Assembly (NCBI GenBank): GCA_963082975.1
Contig: OY720349.1
Span: 67,330,501-67,394,500, forward strand
Reading direction: 5' to 3'
DNA: 64,000 nucleotides
Source of the DNA: Labia minor
Taxonomy: Eukaryota; Arthropoda; Insecta; Dermaptera; Spongiphoridae
Part shown: positions 44,695-57,979 of the stretch, one piece after another
Position numbering within the stretch: the first letter of the stretch is position 1
Layout of the letters: every line of letters starts with the position of its first letter
Made by a program: the position numbers and the translations under genes
Notes under the pieces: model-generated
Databases searched by the model: none
What the model saw: the letters and a program-made list of their open reading frames with translations, nothing else
What the model was told of the DNA's origin: nothing

Positions 44695-44986
44695 TGAGGG
44701 ATTTATTTGGAGATAAAAGAAGTGAGATGTAGTTTCTGAAATGTATAGAGGTATTTATTTACATATGTACATTGATTTTAAAATGGCCAAGCTAGTACCT
44801 GAAATGTATAGAGAAACAAATCTCAAGTCTCTTGGTAGCGTAACTTGGTTAAATTCATAAGGGGAAAAATATATAACAAAATAATAGTGGATAGGTGCTT
44901 CTATGATGAATGCTTGTTTCTTTCTGTTCGTGTGTGTCTGGCTCTGTTCAATCCAACGCCCTCCCGTGGCCAAACCCGAACTTACA
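44695..44986 (-). repeat. Gypsy 5' LTR
   Basis: Identical in reading to the 3' LTR, including length and both ends. In element orientation it supplies the promoter; a TATA-like run is present but the start site cannot be fixed by eye. The element's leader after it is only 29 bases long. Confidence 0.93.
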
Positions 44987-44999
44987 TATATATATATAT

Positions 45000-45560
45000 A
45001 TAGTTGTTAGGAATTTTCAGGTGGTTGCCTCCTACATCCATGCATGTTCTCATCCTACTAATTCATAGATTAGATTAGAATTAATAAATAAATAAAATGT
45101 GGGTGGATAAAACAAATGCCATGCTATTATTTAAGGGATGGATTGCATGCAGGTCTGAATTGTGCCATTTTGTATTACTGAGAGTGTATTTGAGGTGGAT
45201 TGGATGAACGGGGATTCGGGAAGGTAATTCAGCACAGTTCCGAAATGGGATTAGCCTGAACAGGAACAAATTGTTGGTTACCTTTGGAGCGCAGGGCTTT
45301 TTCGATTAGCATGGGCCTTCCATGCCTATTGATGGAGGCTATGCACTCCCTTACTAGGTAGGTTTTCTTTCAGGTTGCCCCGAATGTCGCGATTTCATTT
45401 CGAAATCCAAAAAATCAAAGGCACTCTCAGCTGATTCAAATAGGCTACAGACCAAACGCCTTATTTTTTTTTAATCTTTTTTTTAAGGCAAACTTTCTTT
45501 ATTATTACTTTTTCTAAATTTCGGAAGGCGAGGCTTGGAAGGGCTAATTTATGGGGAAAG
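45000..45560. other. Unrecognised less AT-rich block
   Basis: About 560 bp with clearly more G and C than its surroundings. It holds purine-rich stretches (GGGAAAGGAGGAGGCCC near 45558), a TTTTCTTTCAG acceptor-like site at about 45365-45375 and a TAGGTAGGT donor-like site at 45355. The longest frame is a reverse one of 62 codons (45081-45269) without a domain. It could be host exon or regulatory DNA, or an unknown old element. Confidence 0.3.
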
Positions 45561-46307
45561 GAGGAGGCCCTATTAAATATTCAATTGTTTTTTTTTAATT
45601 TAATTAATAATAAAAAAATAATTGAATATCGCGATTATTTTCTTTAACTTTTTATTTTCATTTTGAAAATATAGGTACAATTTCATAATTTAAACTTTAA
45701 TATATTTTAAATATTTTACTATATAGGTACAATTAATTATTATTATAATTTCTCAATTTAAAATTAAAATGCAAACATCACAAAAACAAATCATATATAT
45801 TGTAAAAATATAATTCTTTTTCATTATTATTTCTTTTTAACTTACCAAATATAAAAATATTTTATTTTATTTTATTATGGAAATTATTTTATATGAATAT
45901 ACGTAAATATATTCTAATCGAATATATCTATACTCAATAATAATTTAATATTAATAAATTATCAAATTTTTTTCTTATCATTGTACTGATAAATCATATT
46001 TGGAAAGAAATAAAATATAGATAAGCTTATTTAAAAAATTAACTTAATGTATAATTTTTGTTAATTATAAACATGTGGTACAACTTATATATTTTAAATA
46101 AATAAATAAAATTAGATCTCCTAAAAATTTTTTTAAGATCAAATATTCTTATTCTTTAGCTGACTTACAAATCCCATACCATCATTTTGCTTATTCATAT
46201 GTGTATTCTGTCCCAGTGTCCCCGCAAAAATTCTCCGGGAGATGAAAATGTCTCGGTTTACATAAATAATAATCATCCGTGAATAAACCCAATATTATTC
46301 AATTTTC
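45561..46307. other. AT-rich spacer
   Basis: Low-complexity DNA with a short complex patch at 46140-46290. No feature is identified. Confidence 0.45.
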
Positions 46308-46656
46308 ACCGATCGAAGGGATGTATTGTTTTCACACCAAATTTCACATGTGGAGATTTTTACATATCTCCACGAATCATGCATTTTGTATTGGTTTTAT
46401 CCTCGGGAAAAATCATCTTCATTAGTTTTTTCTTAATTTTAAATTATATGACGTCACCTAGCCCTTCATGACGTCACAGCCAGCTACTACTTATATATTA
46501 TAAATAAAATAAAATTAAAAATATTTATGTTATATGCCTATCTGTTTTTTATTGCATTAATAGATATATTAAAATTATTTGAAATTGTTTCTGTAGCTGG
46601 AAATTAATTTACTTCAAACCGTTGGTCGGTTCGGACCTCGCCACAGGTCACCTTAT
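46308..46656 (+). mobile_element. HINE-like family 1, internally deleted (copy H1b)
   Basis: The left end is shortened (ACCGATCGAAGGGATGTATT). It then has the CACATGTGGAGATTTTTACA block, two TGACGTCA octamers near 46450-46475, and a good right end with GTTGGTCGGTTCGGACCTCG and CCACAGGTCACCTTATT. The central GTCCGTCCGT module is missing. Confidence 0.65.
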
Positions 46657-46706
46657 TTAAATTTATATCAATTTTATAAATTTGTTTCTATGCAAACCAA
46701 TTAGGG

Positions 46707-46973
46707 CATGGCTTCTTAAACTTTTTTCATTCGCGACCCCATTTATGAATACGCGTTTCCTGGCGACCCCGTCTAAATATAAAAGAAAGATATATAAATA
46801 TTTTTTGATGATTTATTTATTAGGTAACAATATACATACATATAAATCTAAAATTAAAAATTGCACAAAAAGTTGTAAATTTTTCAACAAAAAATTTGAC
46901 ATTAAAATCTCTCGAGACCCCAAAATTTTGCTACGCGACCCCTTTGAGGTCGCGACCCATAGTTTAAGAAGGG
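46707..46973. mobile_element. Non-autonomous hAT element (MITE), 267 bp
   Basis: The ends CATGGCTTCTTAAAC and GTTTAAGAAGGG form a decayed hAT inverted repeat. Sub-terminal GCGACCCC motifs face each other at the two ends (46731-46770 and 46936-46958). The outer 8-mers AATTAGGG and TATTAGGG match at 7 of 8 positions. The forward frame 46682-46984 runs through it and is not a gene. Confidence 0.75.
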
Positions 46974-46984
46974 TATTAGGGTAG

Positions 46985-48770
46985 TCCAATGACGAGATTA
47001 AAAAGTAATATGGAAGTGGACATGAGTAAATGGGGGGAGAAGATTAGAATTGGTTAGGGGTAGGTCAAGAAAGATGTGAATGCTGCGTCCAATACTAATT
47101 GATTGATATACGATATAGTATGCATATGCCAGGAACAACTACCAATTTTACTAATTACTATAAATAATAAATTTATTCTGATAAATTTTTATTAATTTAC
47201 TTAATTTAAAATATTCATAAATATATTCGAAAAAATATTTTTGCGAAAATTGTTTATATTCCCATTTAATTTGATTTAGATAAAATCTCATTTTTTATAC
47301 ACATAAAACATTCATTTAATAGGTGAATATACTTATTAATATTAATATTAACTTATATACATATGATTATTTAAATTCTTAATTTAAAAAAATTAAATAT
47401 AGATATATAGATAGCTAAATATTTTTTAAAAAAAAGAAATAATATATCACACATTTCTCATGTTTTTTAAATGTCCTATCATCTTTAAAAAGAGAAATGT
47501 TGGAAGTAAATTGCACTGAACGTTCATTTCTAATTTTTTTTTCTGATTTCGTGGTTATCATAATCATTTCATTTAAAATAAATGATTTAAAGTTGGAAAA
47601 TAAAATTAACTTATGCTATTAATTTTATTTATTATACGAAAAATTATGAAACTTTATTGTAGAAGATGATGTACTAACAAAAATTGTTTTACTTTAAAAA
47701 TTTTTAATGAATGGTAATGAAGATAAATTGATTTAATAAATATTATAGTATTTTAGCATTATGTATATTACCTGTGTTTTCTTTTTTATTTTCATATTTT
47801 AGCTTAGACAATAAACAATGATAATATTAATAATATTATATAAATACTTATATGGGTACTTATTGGTGAATAACAATCCATATAAAATCAATGTTTAAGT
47901 GTGTCAATTAAATATTTCTTCATTTAACTTAATTTCTATTTTTATTGATTAAATATGAGTGACAAATAAATATGTATACTTTTAAGTATAATTTTCAGGA
48001 ATTTATTCATGTCATCTACGACATTAGAAGCTTGATTTGGCAATCATATGATTGCGTTTGAAATGAAAAAAAAAAAATTTAAAAATCATAAATGAATCCA
48101 AACCTTATCAATTCATAACATTTCAAAGAGAATTACCAATTAAAATCCTCCTCTGAATAAATATTTTTTGTAGAAACATTTTTTTTTAACTATAGTTTAG
48201 TTGTACTTTTGTGGGACATGAAATTTTTTTATAAATTATCTCCATATTTTAGGAATGGATTTAATGAAATTTAAGTTTAAATCCTAAGTTAAAATTAAAG
48301 AGAAATATAAATTATATATCTATGTATCTATTAATAATATTTTTCCAGTCAAAATATTATTTGCTTAACACTCGATCTCCATGGAACTGTATCATCAACT
48401 TATAATCATGGAGACACAGTTTCAATCTCCGGTGAGATCATAAAATTGTCTCATCCATAAATCATTAAAGTTGAAATTTTTAAAATAATTATTGCTTTAT
48501 ATTTTTAATAGACACAAAATCTAATGTCAAAATCCCTTAAGATCTTACGACTAACTCTTTTAAACTTTAGTAAACTATAGGAGTAATTATCAAAAACATT
48601 AAACCTCAATGTCTCATTAAAAAATAATTCTTAATTTATAATTAATCCTTTAATAAGTAAACTATTGTTTTTGTAATGTACATTGATAATTGTTATCATA
48701 AACTATTTTCTACAGTTACAGTATTATGGATAAGTAAAATACTTAAAATATTAATCTTATATTATTAGTG
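46985..48770. other. AT-rich spacer
   Basis: No element or gene recognised. Confidence 0.5.
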
Positions 48771-48833
48771 TACAGCCAAATTTTATAATTGTTAAAAGTC
48801 TGCCGCGACAAATAAAAAGGTTAAGAATCACTG
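48771..48833. repeat. hAT MITE right end, truncated
   Basis: AGCCAAATTTTATAATTG, a CTGCCGCGACA block and GGTTAAGAATCACTG match the right 60 bp of the element at 7497-7773. The left part is absent. Confidence 0.65.
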
Positions 48834-51800
48834 GTTTAGATGTATAACTCTTACTTAACCCTTAAGTGATTTCTTTCATTCTTCTTATTTCATAATACAA
48901 CCTTGACCCATTTGTTGTTTATATTAATAAATTACCATTGATCACATTTAAATAGTTTTCTAATAATCTCACCACAATAGGAAGTTTCGAAAAGTAAAAA
49001 TAAAAAATCACTTTATTAAATTCCAACAACTATGCTACAAATCTATAAATATATAAAAATTGGCTCAACCGTTTCCATGAAACATCACAATATTCTTACA
49101 TTTGAACATAGGCTATAAATTTTATTAATATCTAATCAATAACCGCAGAAATTGCAAAGATAGAGTTAAATCATGATCATAAAATCATAAAAAAGAAAAA
49201 AGTAAAAATAGATAATGACAAATCATTTAAAGGTAAATCTAATCTATAAACATAGAAAGAAAACAATTAAATACGCATATAAAGCAAGAAGAACAAATAG
49301 AGATTAATATATCTGCATTGATTAAAAGAAAGAATAATAAGGAAACAATAATATTTGTTGCTAGTATTTGGACAGCTGTACAAATCATTTGATGTCACTT
49401 AAGAAATAGAATGATTCTGATGATGGGGTCAAACAATCCCCATAAAACAAACATATCATTAAACTTGAAATTTTACAGTGTTATATACGAGTATATTTAA
49501 AAGTTTAATTTTATCATATAATAATTTATCAATTAGTGTCTATATGCAAATCTATTAATTCCATACATTAGTACATCTAGTTGATTAATATTATCTATTT
49601 TAATTAAACGAATAAAAATATGTATATCTAACTATACCTAGAAGAGCTTTGTTCAATTTTCTTACTTATTAATTTTCAAATCATCTTTATGAATACAAAT
49701 GTTGTTTGCATTATTATTGGGTTTAATCAAGAAATACATATTTAATATTTAATTGAAATGGCAAACTACGAGAATGATGAAGAAAGCTATTGTGTATGCG
49801 TATGTATGTATATAATCTCTTATCTCTCTTTCTTCGTTGTATATGGTTTTAATGTAATCTTGTATATGCAATCTTTTCTACGTTTAATTATTCATCGTTT
49901 CATTAAGCTTCTTTAATTAGGGGGTAAAAAATAAAATTATAGTAAAATGGAAACCATCCAGTTATTAGTTTTTTTTTTACTATTAAATTAGATTTATAAA
50001 CAATTTTTAAAAGAATTTTAGATTTGATAATGAAAAATCAAAAGCTATTACTCAAAGAATATTTATTGAGTTAAATAAATTATATATATATATAAATTAA
50101 ACGTTCTCCAGAAGAGAGAGTGAAAATGAGACTCTCTCTAAAGTACATAGATTCAAAAGTTGATATTTGACATAGAACCCATTTTCTTTAATAAATTTGA
50201 TAGAATTTTTAATTAATATAAATTATAAATAATTATGATAATTATTTTTATTATATAATTAAAAGCTTTTTAATTGGATTATAATTAAATGTTATAATTA
50301 AATTGTTATAAAATTGAATTTTTATATTATAATAACAAAGATTAAATGAGAAAATATTCACGGTATTATAAAATTGTATACATTGTATTATAGACCGGAA
50401 AAAGATGAAATCACATGTTACAAAATAAGATATTACATACAAGATCTTCAAATGTAATTAAATAGGTGGTACAGAAAAGCTAGTACGATAAAAGCTTAAA
50501 AGGAAACTAATTTTAGGAAAATATAAATGCTTTTATTTAAAGGAGTTATGAGAAAATATGAAATGGATGGAAGTAGCTCCAAATTGGCACTTGTCGAGAA
50601 ATATATGTAGTTGTTAAATCTACAGTGACACAGTGATTTTTATATAGAAATAGTGAATAAAATAAGAATCTTATATGTAGATGCTCAAATAACCTAATAA
50701 TCATAATACATTAACAATGTTTTACATTTCTTACAATTTAAACAAATAGTCTGCTTCATAATTAAACTAATTTTTATTAATTACTATAATCATGTATTTT
50801 TATTATATACTTATTTACTTATTAGTTTTGTGATATGAGATAAGAGTGAGAATTTCGAGAAAAAATATAAGCGGATAGAAAAATTAAAATTGACGATTTC
50901 ATTATTTTACACTATTAATATTTGTATACACTCAATCCTACCTCTACCACTTAATCCCCTTATCTTTTATATATAAATCATTCTTTTAATTATGTTATTT
51001 TTATGTTTTCCCTGTCAAATTCCTAAATTAGAATAAAAAAGTGTTAAAATCTTCTTATAATTGAAAAACGAAACGTATTAGAATTATGAAAATAATGAAA
51101 ATGTTATACATTATTTAATTAGAATAAAGTAATTAAAAAGTATGATAAGGATAGTTAATAATTTATTACTAAGAATAATAATTAATAAAGATGTTTTAGT
51201 TCTCATGAAACTATCATTTTTAGGTTTTATTTTAAAAATTTTGTATTCTTGTAACTTTCTGATTAACAATTAAATTTTAAAATATAAATAAATGACATAA
51301 CTATAACTCAACTAGCGTATGTGACGGAACAAATTCACAAAAATGTATATAATAAATTGTTATTCAAATTGAAAAAATTAAAATCTAGGAAGACCTGAGC
51401 TAGGCTGATGAATATAACACAAAAACTTGCTTCTTTATTTCTTTAAATATGAATATAAGTATATACCACTTTCATTAATTTCATTTTCATGAATTTTTTT
51501 TATAAAAATCAATTTATTTTAACATTAATCATTTGTTAATATAATAATTATTTGTTTATGAAATTAAAAAAAAAGATAAATCATATGTCATATTATTATA
51601 TAATTGTTATTGATTTTCATTATAACTCTTCTAACCCTATATTCTAGAATAATATGATAGAATAAAAAAAATTGTACTAATTACTTACTATTATCTTAAA
51701 TATTATAGATAGAAAAATTGAATATTTGGAATTTGAACGTTTATTTCATTATTCATTCACAGAAAAAAATTCGTAGTAAAAGATAATTAGAAAGCCCTTA

Positions 51801-54565
51801 GAGAATATATTATAATATTATAAATATCTTGATGATTAAAGAGTAGGAAACAAATAAAAATATATCAATAAGTGCCATTGAATATTATAAAATGCCATGA
51901 AAATATGTATGAATTGGAAATGTCTACTTCTGTACACTAATAGTAAACATAACTGATAATAACTTTTATAATTGTGCATTTATAATTATAGTATTAATAT
52001 TCATTGATCAATAGTATCTTAAAATATAAATATGATAAAATCAGCTCTAAATAAATATTTTGGTATAAAGCAATAAAAACAAATCAGCAAGAAATATACT
52101 ATAAGTATTAATTTTATTTTCGTTCTTATTAATTAATTTTTTTTAATTTAAAGGAAGAAATCACAAGTTAGTAGAAGTGTCATTTAAAGTCTTAATTTCT
52201 ATCTAATTATCACTGTAGCAATTCAAAATACACACAAGTTCTTCATCCCAATAAACTCTTCAATGCTATTCTCAGCCATATTCATCTAATTCTTATACCC
52301 TTTCTAAATGATTTTATCATAAATAATATTTTCATCAATTTTGTTCTATTCCTGTCCTGCCCATCTTAACTTTATCTTTTTTTTATAATTGTAATTATAT
52401 CTATGGATGTATAGAGATCATGTTATTTTTCATTACACAATTTCTGTCATTCCTCAGATATCTTACAGTTAGTAATATATATGAATTTTCAAAATTTATT
52501 CAAATTAATTTTACCTTTATGTTTCAGGTTCATATCAATAATAATTTATCTAATTCAATAACATAATTTTATTGTATCTAATTCAAATTTCATAAATGTA
52601 TGTTTAATCATTTTATTAACAATCTAAATAATAATTTCACTTAGCAAGAAAAAATAATTTTTAAAATTAGGTGGAAAATGAACTAATTATAAAAAATAAT
52701 TTCATAGAAAATATGAAATACAGATATGTAAAATATGATATATCTTGTCATCAAATATTTTATAAAGAATATCTCAAATACATCTATTTTAATAAGATAA
52801 AATGTTTGTATAGTTTTTAGGCGAAATAATAAAATTAATTCATGTCACATATAAATTCATAAGTTAATATAGATAAAGATTGTAGAATATATGATACTGG
52901 ATATATTATATTTGTATAATAATACATATTTTATAAGATTAGTATGTACAAAGTCGTATAAATTTTACATTTTGTCTTGGTTATCTTTCCTATATCATTA
53001 ATATCCTTTATTTATTATTTATTTTATTACACATTGAGCCGACGTCAATGTCAAAGATATATAAAAATAGTAATAATGATATCCAAATTAAATTCTATGA
53101 TAACAAAAATTCTTCGAATTACACAGGATTATATGTATGATCGAAAATTGCAAAAATAATATCATTTCTACTTATATTGCAAATCTGAAGAACAGACTCC
53201 TGAGTAGGTACATGTTTAATGAAATATTAATATATTTCTATAATATATAATATATAATTCTATATATACAATACTCTATTGCAATGATCAGGATCTTTTT
53301 TCAAATAAATTCAATAAATAAAATTTTTTTATTAATTAATTTATAATTAAACATAACTTTTTTAATGGATATATTAAAATTATTAATATTATATTTAAAT
53401 CAAAAATTTAGTTATATATATTTTTGTAAAATTTAACTTTAAAGGAAAACTTGGGGAAACTTTTTTAAAAAGTTTACTCTTTCTTTAATTTTATTATTAA
53501 AGATTTCTGAACAATTAAAATGTGTTTATTCAAAATTTTCAAAAGACCCATTATAAATTATCAAGGGGGAAGGGGATATCTACAGAACACCTATTTCAAA
53601 TAATTTTTTTATTTTCTAATATTTCAAAATTAAATATTTCCATTCATAATAAACATTAATTAAGTTTACGATTGCCCTAGATTTATCATTACAATTAAAT
53701 TTGAACATAGTATAACTAGATAAACAGAAATATGACACCTTAAGTTAAACATTAAATATTAAATAGTGTTTATAGTTCTTATAGTGTAACTGCCAATTAA
53801 GTGTTATTTAATTTCAATCTCAAAGATGCACGAGCTAATTTTCTAAAATATAAAATAAAAAATCAAGAAAAATACAGAATTCACAGAAGTGCAAATGTCC
53901 TTAATACACTCCAAGAGTAAGCATAACATAACAATAAAGCTTTAAAAACGTCTATTAGAAGAAGAGAAAGTAAGAACTCAACACATACAGTTAGTAAACA
54001 CTTATCTACCCAAAAAAATCTGTTAGAAAAAATTGTATATAGGTATATATATATAAATATATATGTAAGTCGGTTTTTAAATAATAAAAGATATAAACAA
54101 ATATTAAAAATATAAACATAGATAGTAAAATAAAAATAAAGAAATACAATACTTACCTAAAAGAAATAAATTAAATTACAAGTTATTTATAACACATTAA
54201 TATAATTCAAAATTTGCGGTTAAATTTTTAGCTGTTCCAATCTGCCATCTAGCTTATTTGTATCAAAAGAATCAAAATTACAATTAAATACAACAAAATA
54301 TAAAAATTATTTGATATTTACAAATAAAATATCAAATAAAAAATAAATTATAATATATAATTAAAAACAAATTATATTTTTTTAATTTTTTTAATTTTCA
54401 CATAATTTTTTTATATTTATACAAAAAACAAAATAATTTTATAAACTAGTATTTGTTTAAAATTAATTAATTAAAAAATAATTAGTTAAACAAAAATAAA
54501 TTTCATAATTATCTAATTTTATTTTACCATAAATATTTTTATAAATTTAAAATTTTAAAAATCCC
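48834..54565. other. Long AT-rich spacer
   Basis: Nearly 6 kb of low-complexity DNA. At 49060-49158 a piece of the Helitron-like family is present (CATCACAATATTCTTA, ATAGGCTATAAATTTTATT, AATAACCGCAGAAATT), matching 11163-11265 in reverse. At 50113-50139 a 9-bp perfect inverted repeat of AG/CT sequence occurs. The small frames at 50251-50451 and 52977-53159 show no domain. Confidence 0.5.
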
Positions 54566-55163
54566 ATAACGTGTGAAGTTAGCTTAGCTTTAGACCGCCA
54601 TATTGTTTATTATTTTTACTAATAAAAACTTCTAATTTAATAAATATAGCTGATAACTTTATAATTCGTATTGTAAGAAATCGTGTTAAAATATTATTTT
54701 TATTATTTTTAAAACTGTTGAAATTACTAGACTTATACAGAGATTTATGGATTATTGGCTAGACCATTTCAAATAAACTGTATTGATTCTACATTAAAAC
54801 TGGGTTACTCAAGTGTCGTTAAAGTGATTTTAATATTTATTTATTATAAAATATTTTTTGACTTGTGTACTTTATTGAACATTTATTCTGTTATATGCAC
54901 ATAAATTCATTATGAATGTAACATTCTATAATGTGATTTTGAGACATTTAAGTTTGTCTGGTGTGAATAAGGTTAAATATAAGTTCAATTTGTATTTTTA
55001 TTAATTTTTAAATGTGAATTACTATAATTCTTTATAATTCATTAGTGATTTGTGTGATTTAAGTTAATGCAGTGTGTTATTAAGTGTTAAGTGATTGATT
55101 TATGGATTTATAAAAATCTCATCTTCAAGAAATTTTCTTTCTACTTATGGTGTTTGTCTGCAG
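54566..55163 (+). promoter_or_regulatory. Candidate transcription start and leader exon
   Basis: A GACCGCCATATTG motif at about 54593-54605 resembles a YY1/Pleiohomeotic site. It is followed by some 550 bases of TG-rich, ATG-poor sequence that ends at a GTAAGA donor-like site at 55163. No coding frame is present. The composition is like an untranslated leader, but nothing proves transcription. Confidence 0.25.
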
Positions 55164-56993
55164 TAAGATAAGTCCCGGCGATTTTTTTCTTTTTTTCTGT
55201 TTCAATGATATTATAAACATTTATTTTTTTTATTTATTTAGATATTTAATTAAAAAAAATTCAATTCATAGCTTCCAGATGTTTGAAAAGTTGATTATTT
55301 AAAAATAAATCATTAATTTCAAAAGGTTATTTGGATTTAGAATCTATTTTTATAAAAATATCAGCGAAATTAATAAAGTTGCATGTTTATTTAGGATTTT
55401 TTGAAAATTTCTAGATATTTTTATTTTTGCTGATGGAAGTATTAATGACAAGAACAATAAAAGATATTTTTAAAAAATGGATAAAAAATAGCAATAATTT
55501 TTAATATATATATATATATATATATTATAATATAATATTACACAATATATTTTAATTTATTCATATTAAATATATTATATTAAAATTGTTGAAAAATTTC
55601 AATTATATTTATATACCTATATATATTTCGTTTTCATTGTGTATTTTTTTTCTTGAAATAAAGTTTCAATAATTAAAAAAAAATATTAATCATTATTATT
55701 TTTTAATACAAATTCGAATGATTTTAAATATATTTTTACCATGATTATATTTTTAATATTTTACATTTTAATTAAAAATCTTAACCTTACTCAATAAATA
55801 AATGTTATCTGAGAAATGAGTTTCTAAGCGAATTTTAGATACATTTTACTTATTCATTTGATACTTATTGATTTTGTTTTTATTTTCTTATTTTTTTTTT
55901 TGTATGTATATTCGATCGTTTATTGGTACTAAGAATTTTGTAACGTGAAACTGGGTCTTTATAAGGGTGGATATAAGATTAGAGAGATAGATAATACGAC
56001 ACAAAACAAATTCCTCCCTCTTCTTGTAAGAATGAAAGATCATTTGAACTGATTAATTTGGATTAAATCTAAATTAAAACGTGAAGGTGTTGACCTTTTC
56101 CCAAATCGAATTTCTAATTTAAGAATCTTTTGAGATAAAAAAAATAACATTAAAAAATAAAAATGTTAATCTAAAAAAATCCTAAAAAAAAAACAATAAA
56201 CAATAATTATATTTTAATTATATAAATATATTTTTCTCTTGATTTGATTTTCTGAATAATTAAATAGAAATATTAAATCTCCTTTAATATTAAAAAAAAT
56301 ATTGTATTTTCGAATATTTACACTTGTTATGAAACAAGAGATGCTGCCCAGAACTTTTTTTACACATACAATAGTAGGAATTTATATACTACTATAAGTA
56401 TACCTTATTTCTATACGCTTTTGCAAATGTATTAAGAAAAAGCGAGGGTTCCCCAGGTCTCAACCTTCCCCTTGAGACCCAACCAGCTCTCCTGTTTTTT
56501 TTTTTTTTTCTTTCATTTGTGTGAATGAGCTAGAGTGCCATATATTATTTATCTTTTAAGTCTATTTCAACTGTATTCTTCATTTTTAGCATTATATTAG
56601 TATATAATGCCTATATATTTGATATTTTATAGAAAATAAAGAAAAGATTAAGAATAGAGGAAGAATAAATGAATAAAAATAGGTTTCATATATACTTTTA
56701 AATTATTACAAAATTAATTTATTTTATTTAACGCAAATTAAATTCAGTTATTAATATCATTAGCAAGATTTAATCTTTTAACTGTTTATTTATCTATTTT
56801 CTTAATACGTTTCATGACAAAGATTTTCTTTTATTAAAGATTATTATTATTATTATTTTATTAAATTATTAATAATTAATTATTAATTATAAATTATTAT
56901 AGATAATCGCTCAAAAATAAGGATTATTAATTATTAGAATTCACTTAAATAATATATGAACATCTAGAATTCAATTTCCGACACATATCAACA

Positions 56994-57046
<53 letters not shown>

Positions 57047-57352
57047 CACATACAATAACATGTCTATATTTTATATAAACTGAAATAGCTTGTTGAAGCG
57101 ACTGCTGTTGCATTTGATTTGGTAATAAACTTTAATATTTATTTATATTGAATTAAAGATCAGGGGTTCCTTTACAGCCACCCCAATATTAATTTATATT
57201 TATTTGTTCTTATATGAAAATACTTGACTAGTACTAATATGATCTTGCTATGTGGTGTTCGTTTATGATGGCCTGGAATGTCGATACGCCCTATTATTAT
57301 TATTATTAAAACAAACCCCAAATCTTGAATAAGTGACAGATATTTCCTTTTT
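55164..57352. other. AT-rich spacer with microsatellites
   Basis: TA runs at 55505-55526 and 57014-57045, the latter joined to a TC run at 56994-57014. A GGTCTCAA/TTGAGACC inverted repeat lies at 56456-56479, shortly before a 15-base T run. No gene is seen. Confidence 0.5.
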
Positions 57353-57979
57353 ACCGACCGACGATAGTAAGGGAGGTATTGTTTTCACACCAAATTTCAC
57401 ATGTGGAGATTTTTACATATCTCCACGAATCATGCATTTTCTAAACAGAAAAAAGTATTTTTAGCATGATGTCTGTCCGTCTGTCCGTCCGTCCGTATAG
57501 ATGTGTACAGCCTGAACGGCTCAACCGATTTTGATGAAATTTGGTATATTTACTTAATGCATCAGTGGGATGAATTGATCAACTTTTGGTGCAATTCCGG
57601 AAACCGGAAGTGGTAGTTTTAGCGATCGACGATAGGAAGGAAAGGGTTATTTTCACACCAAAGGAGATTTTTTTATATATCACCACGAATCATGCACTTT
57701 GTATTGGTTTTATCCTCGAGAAAAATCATATTTATTAGTTTTTTCTTGATTTAAAATTATATGACGTCATCCAGCCATTCATGACGTCACAGCCTGGTCT
57801 TGCATATATATTATAAATAAAATAAAATTAAAAATGTTTATATTTATTATTTATGTATCCATATCTGTTTTTTATTACATTAATAGATATATGAAAATTA
57901 TTTGAAATTGTTTCTGTAGCTGGAAATTAATTTATTTCAAACCGTCGGTCGGTTCGGACCTGGCCACAGGTCAACTTAT
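57353..57979 (+). mobile_element. HINE-like family 1, near full length (copy H1c)
   Basis: The left end ACCGACCGACGATAGTAAGG has its near-mirror ACCGTCGGTCGGT near the right end. This is followed by the perfect hairpin GACCTG-GCCA-CAGGTC and AACTTATT. The interior has GTCCGTCCGTCCGTATAG, then GGCTCAACCGATTTTGATGA, a GGAAACCGGAAGTGG block and two TGACGTCA octamers. It is non-coding. Confidence 0.75.

Larger units (their letters stand above)
40169..44986 (-). mobile_element. Complete Ty3/gypsy LTR retrotransposon, 4818 bp
   Basis: Two 292-bp LTRs (40169-40460 and 44695-44986) flank one 1391-codon Gag-Pol frame on the minus strand. In element orientation the LTR begins TGTAAG and ends CCCTCA. 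A polypurine tract lies directly before the 3' LTR. The LTRs read as identical base for base, which means a very recent insertion. The element landed in a TA-rich tract (TA runs at 40153-40166 and from 44987), and no clean target duplication can be seen. There is no envelope gene. Everything needed for retrotransposition in cis appears present except an obvious tRNA primer site. Confidence 0.95.

Noticed and set aside
40150..45005. Target-site duplication of the gypsy element
   Set aside because: Both flanks are TA-rich but the immediate 4-5 bases differ (ATAAG and TATAT), so none can be claimed.
45365..45480. A C-P-E-C in a forward frame after TTTTCTTTCAG, resembling the start of a zinc finger
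   Set aside because: No histidines at finger spacing follow, and the frame ends in a T-run; probably chance.
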